Below, piece by piece: positions 1 to 10,636 of a stretch of DNA of 64,000 nt. This DNA is from Pseudoscleropodium purum (lineage: Eukaryota > Streptophyta > Bryopsida > Hypnales > Brachytheciaceae): contig OZ017796.1 in assembly GCA_963969395.1 (NCBI GenBank), forward strand, positions 9,426,501 through 9,490,500, read 5' to 3'. Made by a program: the position numbers and the translations under genes. Position 1 is the stretch's first letter, and the number at the start of each line of letters is the position of its first letter. The notes under the pieces are model-generated. The model did no database searches, was not told the DNA's origin, and was given only the letters and a program-made list of their open reading frames with translations.

Positions 1-3000
1 TAGGGTGCAAATTGTGGGACTTCCCTGAAATGTGTGTGCCCACCTGCTTCTCCTCCATTTTGTAGCTCTCTTGGATTTGCAACTTCCATGCTCGTCGATC
101 TAGTTTGGCGTCCTTCCACGCTCTCCGTCGCCCTGCTTCTGCAAGCATCACGTCGCTCTGCTGCTAGACGAGCCTTCTCCGAAGCCTTTGCCAACCTCGC
201 ACTCTCCATCACTTGAGCGCGCGCAGCTTTCGCCCGTTGGACAAGCTCCCTCTCTGCAGCTTTTCGGGCTTGCTCTGCCGCGCGTTGTGCTGCGCGCTCC
301 TCCTTCTCCCGAAGTGCCGCCTCACGCTCAACTGCCTTCCGAGCCCTCTCCTCTTCCCTCTCTATTGCCTTTATTTTTTTTCTTTCCTCTCTTGCTTGTT
401 TTGCTTCCTCCTTTTCCTTCTTGTCTTTTTCTCTCGAATCTTTTATGGCTACAGCTGCCTGCACATACTCCCTAGACGTGATAATGATAGATTTTGTAAA
501 CTCAATGATTGGATCTTTCCTTCTTGCAGATGTGCGCGTTGTCACCCGTGGTAGCTGCAAAAACCGAGTGATAGATTGTGGTTCGTCAACAGCAGAGTCG
601 AGGACTCCAATTTCCTCCTCCGGCGAAACTTCGGAATCATCAAGCCCGACGAAGAAATGTGAGGTCGTCGACCTGGGCGCCTCCGCGAATTGACACTCCA
701 GATCCGCCTCAGTTTGATCCTCAAACGCACAGTGAGATCCGGTCGGACTACCACATTCTTCATTGACATTTGGTAAGATTTCTTCATTCTCACAGACCAT
801 GACCTCTGTCGCAGTCTCTGTAGCTGGAGAGCTTCGAACATTGCTGTCATGTAAGTCGTTTGCCGAAGACTGCTGCAGCGTAATCTCAATATCAGAACGA
901 TCCATTTGAAGACCCGAGGCTATCGCAGCGATAGCAATGTCTTCAAAATTTCCCACTCCGGTAGCCGGACAGTCTTCCTCCGCAAGTGCCTGCAGGTTCG
1001 CATTTTCCCCAATTCTTCTCATGTTCATGTCCCCGTAACATGCAGCGGAATTATGCTGCTCTGTACGTGCTAATGGCTCCGCGTTGGACAGCCCTGTCTG
1101 CAAATGCGGCTCCCTGGTCGCTTCGGATGTAGGATGTACCCCCCCTGTTCGATGTGCACCGCGGTCGCAGACTGCTGCAGCTACTACTGGGCCCTGCTGC
1201 TGCGTGTCCAGACCGCAGTTTGGGACTGCAGTGGTGGCATCTACCGTGCAGGCATTCTCTGAAGCAAGTTCGCACTCTACCCCTGCCTCCTCAGAGTTCC
1301 TGTAAACCTCGGATGTCACAAATAAGTAGTCTACTGCACTCTTATTCATTGGATATATCCCTGCCCTTCTAAAACCACTTTGTATATTTTGTGGCGTTAG
1401 TGCTTTTCTTAAAGACAGTGAAACCCAATGGGCTAAAGTGTCTTTAGAGGCTGGAATATCTAGGTGTCTAGACATCCAGTAATCTCGATATTGGCGGAAA
1501 TATTGTTTGAAAGGCTTAAATACAGATAAGTCTAGGGGCTGAAGTGCATGAGAGGTATGAGATGGTAATGTGAGTAAATCTAACCCAATGGCCATGGCTG
1601 CTTTTGCTACCTCCAGCGTGACGTGACTATTATGGCCGTCGAGGATGAGGAGATGGCGATTCTCTTCTGAAATGTGGTCAGTTCTTTGAATGGACGCGAC
1701 GAAGTGCGAAATCCACGTACTAAAGAGGTATGTAGTCATCCAAGCCCGCGGTTGCATAGCCATTGTAGCCCCATCTTCGCATTGTTCTATGTAGTTCTGT
1801 CCAAATCGCTTACCTCGAAATATGTAGAATGAAGGGATTGACAAGCCTACTGCATTTACGCAGACCAACACAGACAACCATTCCCTTTGATTGGGCACAA
1901 TGGTATGCACACGACGCGCCCCTGTTTTGGCAATGACCATGCCGCCACCATTTCTCCCTGCCATATGGAATGAGAAGGTAAGTTTTTGATTTGAAAAGTG
2001 CTACATTTTTTATGCCATAGAAGTTATATGCTGAATTGGAAGGACTGATTTATAATGGAAAAAAACATACCTGCTTGAGCACCTGACTCATCGCAATTCC
2101 AAATGCGATGAGGAGGATAATTGTGCATAGTGTAAAGTTCCTCCAAGTTGGTGTAAAAAGATGCAACGTTTTCTGGGCATACTGCTTTTGCCCTTGATGT
2201 CTCAAGTGCTTGAGCAGCTCTGATAGTCAGCTCTGGATGTCGACTCTTAAACCAACGCATCCACCCATCCCCAGGTATACCATCTATAAATGGAGTGCAT
2301 CTGCTTTTTGTAATCTCATAAACCTTCATTTTTAATGCAGTGGGTGACAAACCAAATCCGGCATCACACATTCTTATGAGGTATTGCACCAATTCGGATT
2401 CCTCTTCAGGAGTGAGAATGCTGGCCGTCCCCCTCTTGCGACTGCGAGTGCGACCGTAACACCAATCCCTGAAGGTAGAGTAAGGTATGTTATTTAATTT
2501 TGCTGCTTTCCGCATAGACAAGCCCTCATCAGTAGCTGTTAATGCTAACTGAAGTTGAGCATCAGTCCAGTTTCCGTTTTTTTTTCTTCGCTTCTGCTGC
2601 GATGCTGGTCTCCTACCCCCCCTACGTGCTCCGCACTCCTCTGTATCAGGTCGATGACCATTGTCACCAGTGCCGTTACAACCGCTTTCATTTTGCAGAG
2701 GGAGACGCCGTTGTGAAGGTGTGCACTGAGGTCGACCGGCGTTAGTGAATGTCCGAACACCGTCGGCAGTTCTTGACTGCCTACCACGTGTGAATGCATG
2801 TGCGGGACTTCCACTTGTGCGCATGCGGACTGCAGCGGGGTTCCTCTGTTGCGAATACAGCTCAACGTTGCCCCTGCGATGTGCGGACTGTCGCATCGCC
2901 TCATTCAGCCGGAGCTGTGACCGGGAATCCCCTATGCCCTGGACATCGTCCCGGTTCTCATGTGCTCTCGCGCCCCTGTCTCGCCTCGCATGCAGCTTCT

Positions 3001-3160
3001 CCAACGGGCTGTAGTCCAGGGGTGGTTCTCTAATGTCATTATCATGCTCATCCTCCGATGTGGTAGTGTTATCACCTGAGCAGTCGTTGTCGTGGTCCGG
3101 GCAGTGGACGTCGTCGCTCCATTCTTGTGAGCCATCGTCTCCGAGCTGAATTGGCGCCAT
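1..3160 (-). CDS. pogo/Jerky-like (CENP-B type) DDE transposase gene, 3' end off window
   Basis: This gene has two exons, 3160-2071 and 1957-1 or beyond. The 113-bp intron has GT and AG borders, and the join keeps the frame (NCDESGAQA|GRNGGG). The first exon supplies 363 residues and the second stays open for about 651 more, to the window edge. An acidic and Arg-rich N-terminus (1-195) comes first. A psq-type helix-turn-helix follows at about 197-237, then a CENP-B-type DNA-binding helix-turn-helix at about 248-318. The DDE_1 catalytic core has D357 (WNCDESG), D470 (LILDGHNSH) and D506 (QPLDLSVF), a DD35D triad. A Glu/Lys/Arg/Ala-rich coiled coil lies at about 860-960. The family cuts and pastes DNA of the Tc1/mariner-pogo group; some plant and animal members are domesticated. 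Base composition is clearly more GC-rich than the flanking DNA. No terminal inverted repeat was found upstream, so active element or domesticated gene remains open. Confidence 0.85.
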
Positions 3161-3192
3161 ACACTGTGAAGGCAGAAGTGCAGAAGTCCTTT

Positions 3193-3227
3193 GGCGAAGC
3201 GCAGAAGTGAAGGCGAAGCGCAGAAGT
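3193..3227. repeat. short direct repeat upstream of transposase start
   Basis: The 16-mer GGCGAAGCGCAGAAGT occurs at 3193-3208 and again at 3212-3227, about 35-65 bp upstream of the transposase ATG on the minus strand. Related GCAGAAGT units occur just before it. It may belong to the 5' untranslated region; no function is evident. Confidence 0.6.
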
Positions 3228-3389
3228 TCCTGTCAAGCGAGGGCGAAGTCGGTCGATTCATCAGGAGCAACACATAGACTGAGAACACGGGAGTTAATGC
3301 AGCGCATGAAACGAATGTGAACTCAACATGCAAGCAATCGGGCATAGCGTGGAAGTGTACACTGTCTTACAGGAATTCGAATCAGCTGC

Positions 3390-3489
3390 CTAATTCGATC
3401 ACTCAGAATGTTGTAGTCCTCCTGCAATCCACGTCGCATCGTTTGCTTCAGTCGGAGCTCCTAATTCGATCACTCAGGATGTTGTAGTC
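3390..3489. repeat. 29-bp direct repeat spaced 71 bp
   Basis: The sequence CTAATTCGATCACTCAG followed by A/GATGTTGTAGTC occurs at 3390-3418 and 3461-3489 with one mismatch. It lies about 230-330 bp upstream of the transposase start codon. Paired repeats at this distance could be binding sites or sub-terminal repeats of a transposon; the sequence does not decide between these. Confidence 0.65.
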
Positions 3490-4649
3490 AATGTGTGCAC
3501 AGTGCACCGTGTAGCACACAGCCATTAGCGTACGTCGACCATAGACACAGAATGAGGCGAAAGTAATTGAATCACAATGGAGTCCCTGAGTTGCCTAAAC
3601 TGAAACGATGGTAGAATTGAAGAGAGGAAATCAGTGTTCAACCCAGCTGATTATAGAGTGTACGAATTCGTACTGTATTGAATGCATATTCTGTGCACAA
3701 TTCTCCCTAAATCCAAATTGTTGAAGGTCAGATGTCTCTCCTGGGCAGCGAAGAATGTAGTAGAGGTGGAGGTTCATTCTGCATATTTATTGATATATGG
3801 AAATTAATCACTGAACCGTATTGCAGCCGTCAGTCAGAATATGTGATTATGTGAATATAGCCGTCATGCAATGAGCCACACCTAATCTCAGAGGCCGTCA
3901 CTTTCATAGTCTAAAAACTGTTCTTTCAAGTACCTAAAACCACCCAGGAAGCTACATTTTCCTACTCACGCCGCTTGCTATGAATAGCACAACTGAACAT
4001 CTTCAACACGCTCCTTCATGATCTCTTAAATTAACCAAGTTACTATGCATTTCCACATTAATTCACTTCGCATTTACAGAATACAGATCTGGTGCACACG
4101 GAAAAAAGGACACGCCCATGAGCGACTGCACAGGAGGTCTACTGGTTGGTTTTGGGGGGGGTGATCGCTTTTACAGCAATCTACCTTAACGTGCAGGCTG
4201 CAACTAACTTCTCAAGACTTTTGGATCCATTTTTACCAAATGTGCAGTGTTGGGATCAGATTCAGTAGGCCCCATATGAAATCATTTCTAGTTTTCGGTT
4301 GGTTTTTCTTTGGTTACCTCGATTAAAAAATTTTGGAAGTTCATTTTACAAAGTTTGGAATATTTCTTGACCTTTAGCATGGTTGAAAATATTCTATGAT
4401 CTTTAGCAATACTCATGACTTTACCAGTACTCACAGCTTTGTCTTTGTGGGTTTTTTTTGAGGGTGAAGATTATTTGCATCAATATTTTTTACACTATTC
4501 AATTATGCCACCTTATCATTTCTGAAAATTTCATTAGATGCCATATTGAATTATAATTATAATTATTTTTTTAACGAATCTAACCCTAACATAAAGTAGT
4601 ACAAACATTAAACTCTTTAAAGTAACAAAAATGCAATTTTAATTTTTAA

Positions 4650-4874
4650 CCCTTGAAGAACAAGTTGGTGACCATGGGAATCATCCTTTTTGTAGCAATG
4701 TGGATCATTGGTTTAAAAAAAAAATGCAAAAGCACTCATTGAAAGTCAAATTGCTGCACAAGACCTCCCCTTTTTCACACAAAATTTGGAGGATGAATGA
4801 TTACACTTATGTCTTACATAGAAGGATTTTTTTGTCATTCATTGGATAAAAATGACTACAATATCATTCAAGGG
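4650..4874 (+). mobile_element. TTAA-flanked MITE, family P, copy 1
   Basis: This is a 225-bp non-coding element flanked by TTAA at 4646-4649 and 4875-4878. Its ends are CCCTTGAA and TTCAAGGG, a perfect 8-bp terminal inverted repeat. Its interior matches the copies at 44806-45027 and, in reverse, 20159-20593, for example the block around AAGACCTCCCCTTTT and GGAGGATGAAT. CCC-starting ends with a TTAA duplication are typical of piggyBac and Kolobok transposons, so it is probably a non-autonomous element of such a group. Confidence 0.65.
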
Positions 4875-4929
4875 TTAATTTTAGAACAATCAAGGTAAGA
4901 CTTATGGCATTTTTTCTTTTTGTTTCTTA

Positions 4930-5839
4930 CCCCTAAAGGACCATTGTCCCTTTAGGGGATAAATGGAATTTTGGGCAGGTAACAATGGGCTGAAATTTTT
5001 TCCTTATTTTTTGAAACATGTTTTGAAGATAAAAAAATTGATTAGCTTCATGGGAATATAATTTTTTTTTTCAATCAGTATTTGGGAACAAAAGTTATGC
5101 CCAAATAAACTCAAAACAAAGGAGGGCGGGGGGCAGCAAAAAAAATTAAAATCAAAATTTTTTTTCCTCATAAATTATATTTTTGTGTACATGGAAAGAT
5201 TTGATTTGTTCCATTTAGATTTTTTATGAGAAAATTAAGGACAATCTTGTTTTTCAAGCAATTAGAGCATCTTCTTAAAAAAATAACTTGTAGAATTCAT
5301 TTTTGAATACAATTCTTACAATTTTTCCAAGAAAATGTTCCACATGGTCTATCTTGCTTGCTAGAACAATCTCACCATTGGAATTAGTGCATTTTTATTC
5401 TATTTTAAGATATTAATAATTTAGATTTTCCTTTTATTTCATACCTACTTCTACTTAACAATTTTTTAATGAATAAAAATTAAGTTCTTTTTTGAATATT
5501 TTGAATTTTTCCTAGACTCTCAACTCAATTTTATAACGAAAATATTTAAATCTCAAAAATCTATAGTGCAAAAAATTAAAGTAAAAAAATGTTCAAAATC
5601 AAAAAAAATTAGTCCTACAATATGATGAAAAACTTGTTTTTTCCACTTTAAATGCAAATATCATGCAATCTATGTAGTAAAAAATTCTGAAATTTTTTCC
5701 ACACTTTTTCATACTAATTAGGTATAAGATCCTATGGTTAGATGTGAGAAAAAAAAATTTTAATTTTTTTCACCTTTTCCTATAGAAATAATAGTTGTAA
5801 GTGTTTTTTGGCAAAAGAAAGGCATTGGTCCTATACGGG
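4930..5839. mobile_element. about 910-bp CCC-ended TTAA-like element
   Basis: The left end CCCTAAAGGACC follows TTAC. The right end reads GGTCCTATACGGG and is followed by TTAA at 5840-5843, so the termini form an imperfect inverted repeat (CCCTAAAGGACC against CCCGTATAGGACC). The first 29 bp (4930-4958) are themselves a near-palindrome. The interior is AT-rich and non-coding and is clearly related to 10758 to about 11745; a left-end fragment is at 7303 to about 7470. Confidence 0.5.
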
Positions 5840-5843
5840 TTAA

Positions 5844-8024
5844 TACTTGTGAGGGTGAATTTGACCTATGGAAGGAGATGCCTTGATTTCTTAGTGTTTC
5901 AAAGATCTATCAGATCACCCATTATGCTACTTTCTTTTTGATCCATCACAAAAATTCTTAAGGGATAAATTAGTTTTTGCATACGTGTGCTTGATAAAAA
6001 TAGGCATGAAAATGTACAATATTTGGAGAATAAAAGTCACAATTTTAGAATTGTATGTAATCTAGTGCTCTAGAATTTCCTCAAAATAGAGCAAGATACA
6101 TCCATTATGTTCTAAAATAATAGGAAGCACATTTCCTATCAAATAGCTACAATTATAGAGAAATTATCACAAACTTTGCAGGGGATGAATTAATTATAAA
6201 GAATGATTACATTATTAATATACCAATGCTAGAAACATAAATTTCAATATATGTCTATAATCTCTAAGATTGATAAGAAGAGATTGAAACTTCGGAGAAC
6301 ATGGTTGATTTTAGGCTTTGTTGTTTTCCCATTGATCAATGAAAATCAAAATTTGCCTTTTAACATGTTTATATTTACTCCCTTAATCATATTATGCTAC
6401 AACAGTCAATAATCAACTAATGGATGACTTCTCAAGGTCTTGTAGGTTTTAAAACACAATTTGTGATTCAATTCTTTTAGAAGGAGTTGTTTGAACACTT
6501 TTATTTATTTTTTTCAAAAAATGGTGTTGAATATTATCTTAGTGTGGAATTTTTGACTTGTTTGCACAAGAAGATACTTGATCTACTCACTCTCAATCCC
6601 TGGATCACCATGTAGTTTAATTTGAGATTTTTAGGCCCTTACTGACAATGTGAATTTGAGCCGTGAAAATGATCATTTCTAAGTTTGAGTTCAACTAAAT
6701 GAAATGAATCTTTTCAAGTCTATTTTCTACTCCAATTTATAATTTGAAAATTTGAAAATTACATTCTTAAAATTCAATATTTTATTGTAATTTGAACTTT
6801 GGACCTATATCCATAGAGTGCTCATTTTCAAAATGTAAAGTGACACAATAAATTGATTTGCATCATGATGTTGTACACTAAAATATACATCTATAGAAAA
6901 AAATTCCAAAATTTTAAGCATATTTGGTATTTGATATGATTTTTTTCACTTTCTATTGAAGTTTCATAAAAAAATCTAAAAAATTTACAACTTATAGAAG
7001 ACACTTAATGACATCTTTGAAAAATAAAAACAAAAAATTCAAATCATACATAGTTGCAAAATGGGCATATTTTTAGAGGATAACTTTGAAGTTTGAAAAA
7101 GTGATTATAGGCTTGTCTTTTCAAAGTTAATATTTAGTGATGAAAGAAAATCTTTTTATTTTCTAAATTTTCATTAGACTAGAGTGGATGCATTTAATTG
7201 ATTCACTCTTTAGACTTTTAATGTAGTCTTTTTAATTGAGTGGCAATGCTTAAAATATAAATACTTGACAAAAAAATATATTCAATATCTACAATTCAAT
7301 AACCCCTAAATGCCTAAGTGTTCCCTTGGGGGACAAATTAGATTTGGGGCAAGTCCCTATGATTTCAATTTCAAAACTTCTTACAAAGATGTGAATTTCC
7401 AAGAGCTTTTCATGGATAGAATTTTCATTGTAATCAGACTTATGGTTCAAAAGTTAAAATTGTTTTAATTAATTTAAATTTTGCAAGAAGGCTCTAATAT
7501 GCATGGAAGTTTATGGGAATTTCACTTGACTTTTGGGAGGGCAACAATTAGAGCATTGAATAAGGGACTAATTGAAGTCCTCAATGATGGGAACATACAT
7601 GAACAATATTTTTGATTTTGGAATTTATAGAAACATATGGGAATAAGGGGAATGAAGTTATTGAATGATGGGAACTCATGGAAACAAATGTAAGGAACAA
7701 AGACGGATGTCTTTGCATTGGTGCCCAATGTATTAGAAACTTGGTTGATCACATTGTACTTCTAATTCCTATAGAAACTATAAATTTTGGTTGTTTTGTA
7801 ATTTCATTTCTTTCAACTTGTGAAAAAGGAATGTATCTTAGCATCCACCTTTTGGATTCTTCTAATTTGAAAGTACAAGGTGGAAATTTTATTTGCAAAA
7901 AAAACATGGTGTATGTCATTTCTTCACACATCCATGCATTGCAAAAAAATTTGATCACATATTCCACTTTTGGTGTACTTTTGAAATTTGATGGAGATAT
8001 GCATGACATGTTCTTCAATATAAT
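5844..8024. other. AT-rich intergenic DNA with a truncated repeat end
   Basis: No gene is visible. Positions 7303 to about 7470 start with CCCCTAAATGCC and resemble the left ends of the elements at 4930 and 10758, so a truncated copy is likely. The small open frames around 7.5-8.0 kb have no recognisable content. Confidence 0.4.
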
Positions 8025-8304
8025 CATTAGAAGATTTATGGGGCTTCCAAAAGCCTGCTAGTTATCATAGTTTGTGAATGTAGGGAACAAGTTCAATGCA
8101 GTGGAATGACATGGCGGAGACCCTACCATGTCATTGCCCAATTTAATTTAATTTTTTCAACTTTTTTGGCATTAGAGGAATTTAATTTAATTTAATTTAA
8201 TTTTTTTAAATTTCTGACAATGGGTTGTTCCCTTCGCTACGGGAAACAACTACAGGGGAACAGGCCTAAAATAGGCTTCCAGAACCCCCCAAAATCTTCT
8301 AATG
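8025..8304 (-). mobile_element. CATTAG-type MITE, copy E (reverse orientation)
   Basis: This 280-bp element starts CATTAGAAGATTT and ends AATCTTCTAATG, a 12-bp perfect terminal inverted repeat. Its reverse complement matches the element at 32136-32404 over most of its length, including the TTTTGGGGGG block, the GGGGAACA motifs and a central TGGCA/GCCA core. No coding capacity and no convincing target duplication are visible. Confidence 0.75.
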
Positions 8305-8695
8305 AGATTTTTATATTCAAAGTCCATAGTACAATATTTTCTCACATGCGTTGGTCAAACCCATCAAAAATTCTTGGACAAGGTCCAAAAAAGCCCTTTT
8401 CTTCTTCACTTCAAATGCAAATATCTTGCAACCCGTGCGGTCAAACTTGACGAAATTTTTTACCACATGTTCATACACAAGTTTAATCAAATTAGTGCCA
8501 GATCCTGCAGTTCATTATCCAAAGCATTCATAAGACAACCAAATTAAAGAACCCAAAGGTTGTTTCACCTGATCAGACTCATGCTGGCAGGGAAAATGAT
8601 GAGTATAGCAACAAACCAAAGCCAAAATTCAGCACAGGAATATGCCTAAGTCAGTTGTATGTGTGATATTTCAACCACATGGATGATGCATGAAC
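8305..8695. other. Intergenic DNA with a dispersed AT-rich module
   Basis: There is no gene. About 8395-8520 (CACTTCAAATGCAAATATC and following) resembles 5640-5745 inside the large TTAA-type element. It is probably another repeat fragment. Confidence 0.3.
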
Positions 8696-8697
8696 TA

Positions 8698-9007
8698 AGG
8701 TAGGAGGTTCATAAACCAACCATTTAAGAGCTGGAACTGATTTTTGGGGAGGTGAAACTTCTTCGAATATTTTTCAGTAAATTTTCCTTGAAAGACAAGT
8801 AGAATTGACATCTATTTCAAGTCGTTTCATATTTTTTGGAGCTTTTTGTAATTAGATATGAAAATTTGAAGTTGTAGTGGCATAGGGCTCTAATAGTGTC
8901 TACATCCTAAAATGTACACAGTTAGTACATGGATGAAAGCTACAAAAAAGCAACATGTACATGCAGTGTGCATTTAAGGAGGTGGACGCTTTTAGAACCT
9001 CCTACCT
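8698..9007 (+). mobile_element. TA-flanked AGGTAGG MITE, copy 1
   Basis: This 310-bp element has the perfect 13-bp terminal inverted repeat AGGTAGGAGGTTC / GAACCTCCTACCT. It is flanked by TA at 8696-8697 and 9008-9009, as expected for Stowaway-like elements mobilised by Tc1/mariner transposases. It is non-coding. A second direct copy is at 9294-9621. Confidence 0.75.
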
Positions 9008-9009
9008 TA

Positions 9010-9293
9010 CTCTATTTAAAATCCGCTGGCGACACAGATTACGAAATCAATTCTGATATTGTACGTTACTTGGCCAGAAGTTAGTGACTCCCACAACAAC
9101 ATGTTCAGCATGAGAAGCCCCAACCGAGTGGGAGGAACTAAGCTTAAACTTACAGCTGCTAAGAAAACTGAAGTTTCTACTGCAGCTGCCATTTTGTGCA
9201 AGACATGGTTGCAGTACTGTACTGTACAGTATGCTTTCAAGAGCTTGCTTGCTACCAAGTTTGCATCCCTCTGGAAATCTGGATCCTGCTGTG
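9010..9293. other. GC-richer segment held between two direct MITE copies
   Basis: This segment of about 284 bp has more balanced base composition than its surroundings and is bracketed by two same-direction AGGTAGG elements. Open frames exist on both strands (for example 9059-9310 plus, 9016-9315 minus), but none resembles a family I know and both run into the repeats. It holds a GTACTGTAC-type palindrome at 9212-9232. It may be a captured host fragment. Confidence 0.4.
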
Positions 9294-9621
9294 AGGTAGG
9301 AGGCCCATAAACCAACCAATTAAGAGCTGGAACTGATTTTGGGGGAGGTGAAACTTCTTGAAAGATTTTTCAGTAAATTTTTCTTGAAAGAAAAATAGAA
9401 TTGGAATCAAACCCAAGTCGTTTCATATTTTTTGGAGCTTTGTGGAATTAGTTATGAATTTTTGAAGCTGAAATGGCATAGGGCTCTAATAGCGTCCACC
9501 TCCTAAAATGTACATTGCTTGTACATGGCTGAAGGCTACAAAAAAGTACCACGTACAATATAATGTACATTTAAAGAGGTGGGTGCTTCTAGAATTTGTG
9601 TGCTTTTAGAACCTCCTATCT
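9294..9621 (+). mobile_element. TA-flanked AGGTAGG MITE, copy 2
   Basis: This 328-bp element is a direct repeat of 8698-9007, sharing for example CATAAACCAACCA near the start and GGCATAGGGCTCTAATAG. The terminal repeat is AGGTAGGAGG / CCTCCTATCT. The right flank is TA (9622-9623); the left flank is TG, one change from TA. It carries a short internal duplication near its right end. Confidence 0.7.
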
Positions 9622-9766
9622 TAATAAGCACATGCTGAAATGAAAATCATGTTTAGATGCACACAAATACAAACAAGAGTGAGAAAGAATCCAAGATTGT
9701 GCCATACATAATTTATGGCATAATTATTGTCCATTGTCATTACTCTCGCGATTGGGAATGTTTTAA

Positions 9767-10318
9767 ACCCTTAAAAGGACATTTGAGGTTTGGGGAGGGT
9801 GGTCCAAACTTGGATTTCAAAATCTTTTTTAAATAGGCTTCATGGAGCTTGTTCAAATGATCAACTAATGAATGATGAGCTTTTACCCTCCTCAAGGATA
9901 TGGGCAAAGCTCAAAGCTACTATTCAAAAAAATTTATTTAATTTTTTAATGCAAAATATGCAAGCTCAAATTGTGATTCAAAACCCTAAAGACTTAGATT
10001 GATAGATGCATCTTGTGAAGATAAAGGAGATGATACCAAGAAAGTTCACATGTCATTGGAAGAAAATCTCCGTTATTCCAACTAATGTCTTTTGTTCAAT
10101 CTAACACAATTGTATTTAAAACAACTCAATTTCAACATTATTTCAATCACAGTTTTGTAAATTTGCATTATTTTCAATATAGTTGTGTTAGATTGAGTAA
10201 AAAACATCAACTTAAATTATACAAATTTCTTCTAGTGTATAATGAATACATGTTCAAGAGTTTTTCCTAAAGATTCTTTGAAAATCTAGCCCTTAGGGCT
10301 AGGTACGTCGTTTAAGGG
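9767..10318. mobile_element. 552-bp TTAA-flanked element
   Basis: It is flanked by TTAA at 9763-9766 and 10319-10322. Its ends are ACCCTTAAAAGGAC and GTCGTTTAAGGG, giving an imperfect inverted repeat built on CCCTTAAA. The interior is AT-rich with no recognisable coding region. A small palindrome (TAGCCCTTAGGGCTA) lies near 10287-10302. I group it with the other CCC/TTAA elements on its ends only. Confidence 0.45.
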
Positions 10319-10322
10319 TTAA

Positions 10323-10636
10323 GTCAATTTAATCAAATGCAAAGACCTCATATTAAATTCCAAATGTGCAAAATATTCACACATAGTAAATGGTTCTACA
10401 ATTATTGTGTGACCATCTATCTTGTATGCAAAATTGTGTGACCATCTACCGTAAGTGAACATTTTGCACACTAGGGTTTCAATATGAGGTCCATGTAAAA
10501 AGTTTAAAGTCATCAACACAATTGTATACAACATAATTCACTGTAAATCAAGTTTTGATGTTGCAGTAAGCTATGACTGGTAATAAAGAAATAAGGTATG
10601 TAAGACTTATAATACTAGGGTTGACAACAACAAATT
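10323..10636. other. AT-rich intergenic DNA
   Basis: Nothing gene-like is visible. A block near ATTGTGTGACCATCTA is repeated within about 35 bp (10405-10450). Confidence 0.3.

Larger units (their letters stand above)
3161..4645. other. 5' flank of the transposase gene and intergenic DNA
   Basis: No coding region is convincing here. The part up to about 4.1 kb has balanced base composition like the transposase gene and carries short direct repeats. The rest becomes AT-rich. It may contain the promoter of the minus-strand transposase gene, but I see no diagnostic box. Confidence 0.4.

Noticed and set aside
4930..4958. GC-richer hairpin followed by A/T, resembling a bacterial-type terminator
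   Set aside because: The window is nuclear plant DNA; the hairpin is the palindromic end of a repeat also seen at 10641 and 10760.
9016..9319. Minus-strand open frames starting MAAAVETSVFLAAV, resembling a transit or signal peptide
   Set aside because: The frame is short, runs into a MITE on one side and has no downstream partner exon; a hydrophobic start alone is not enough.
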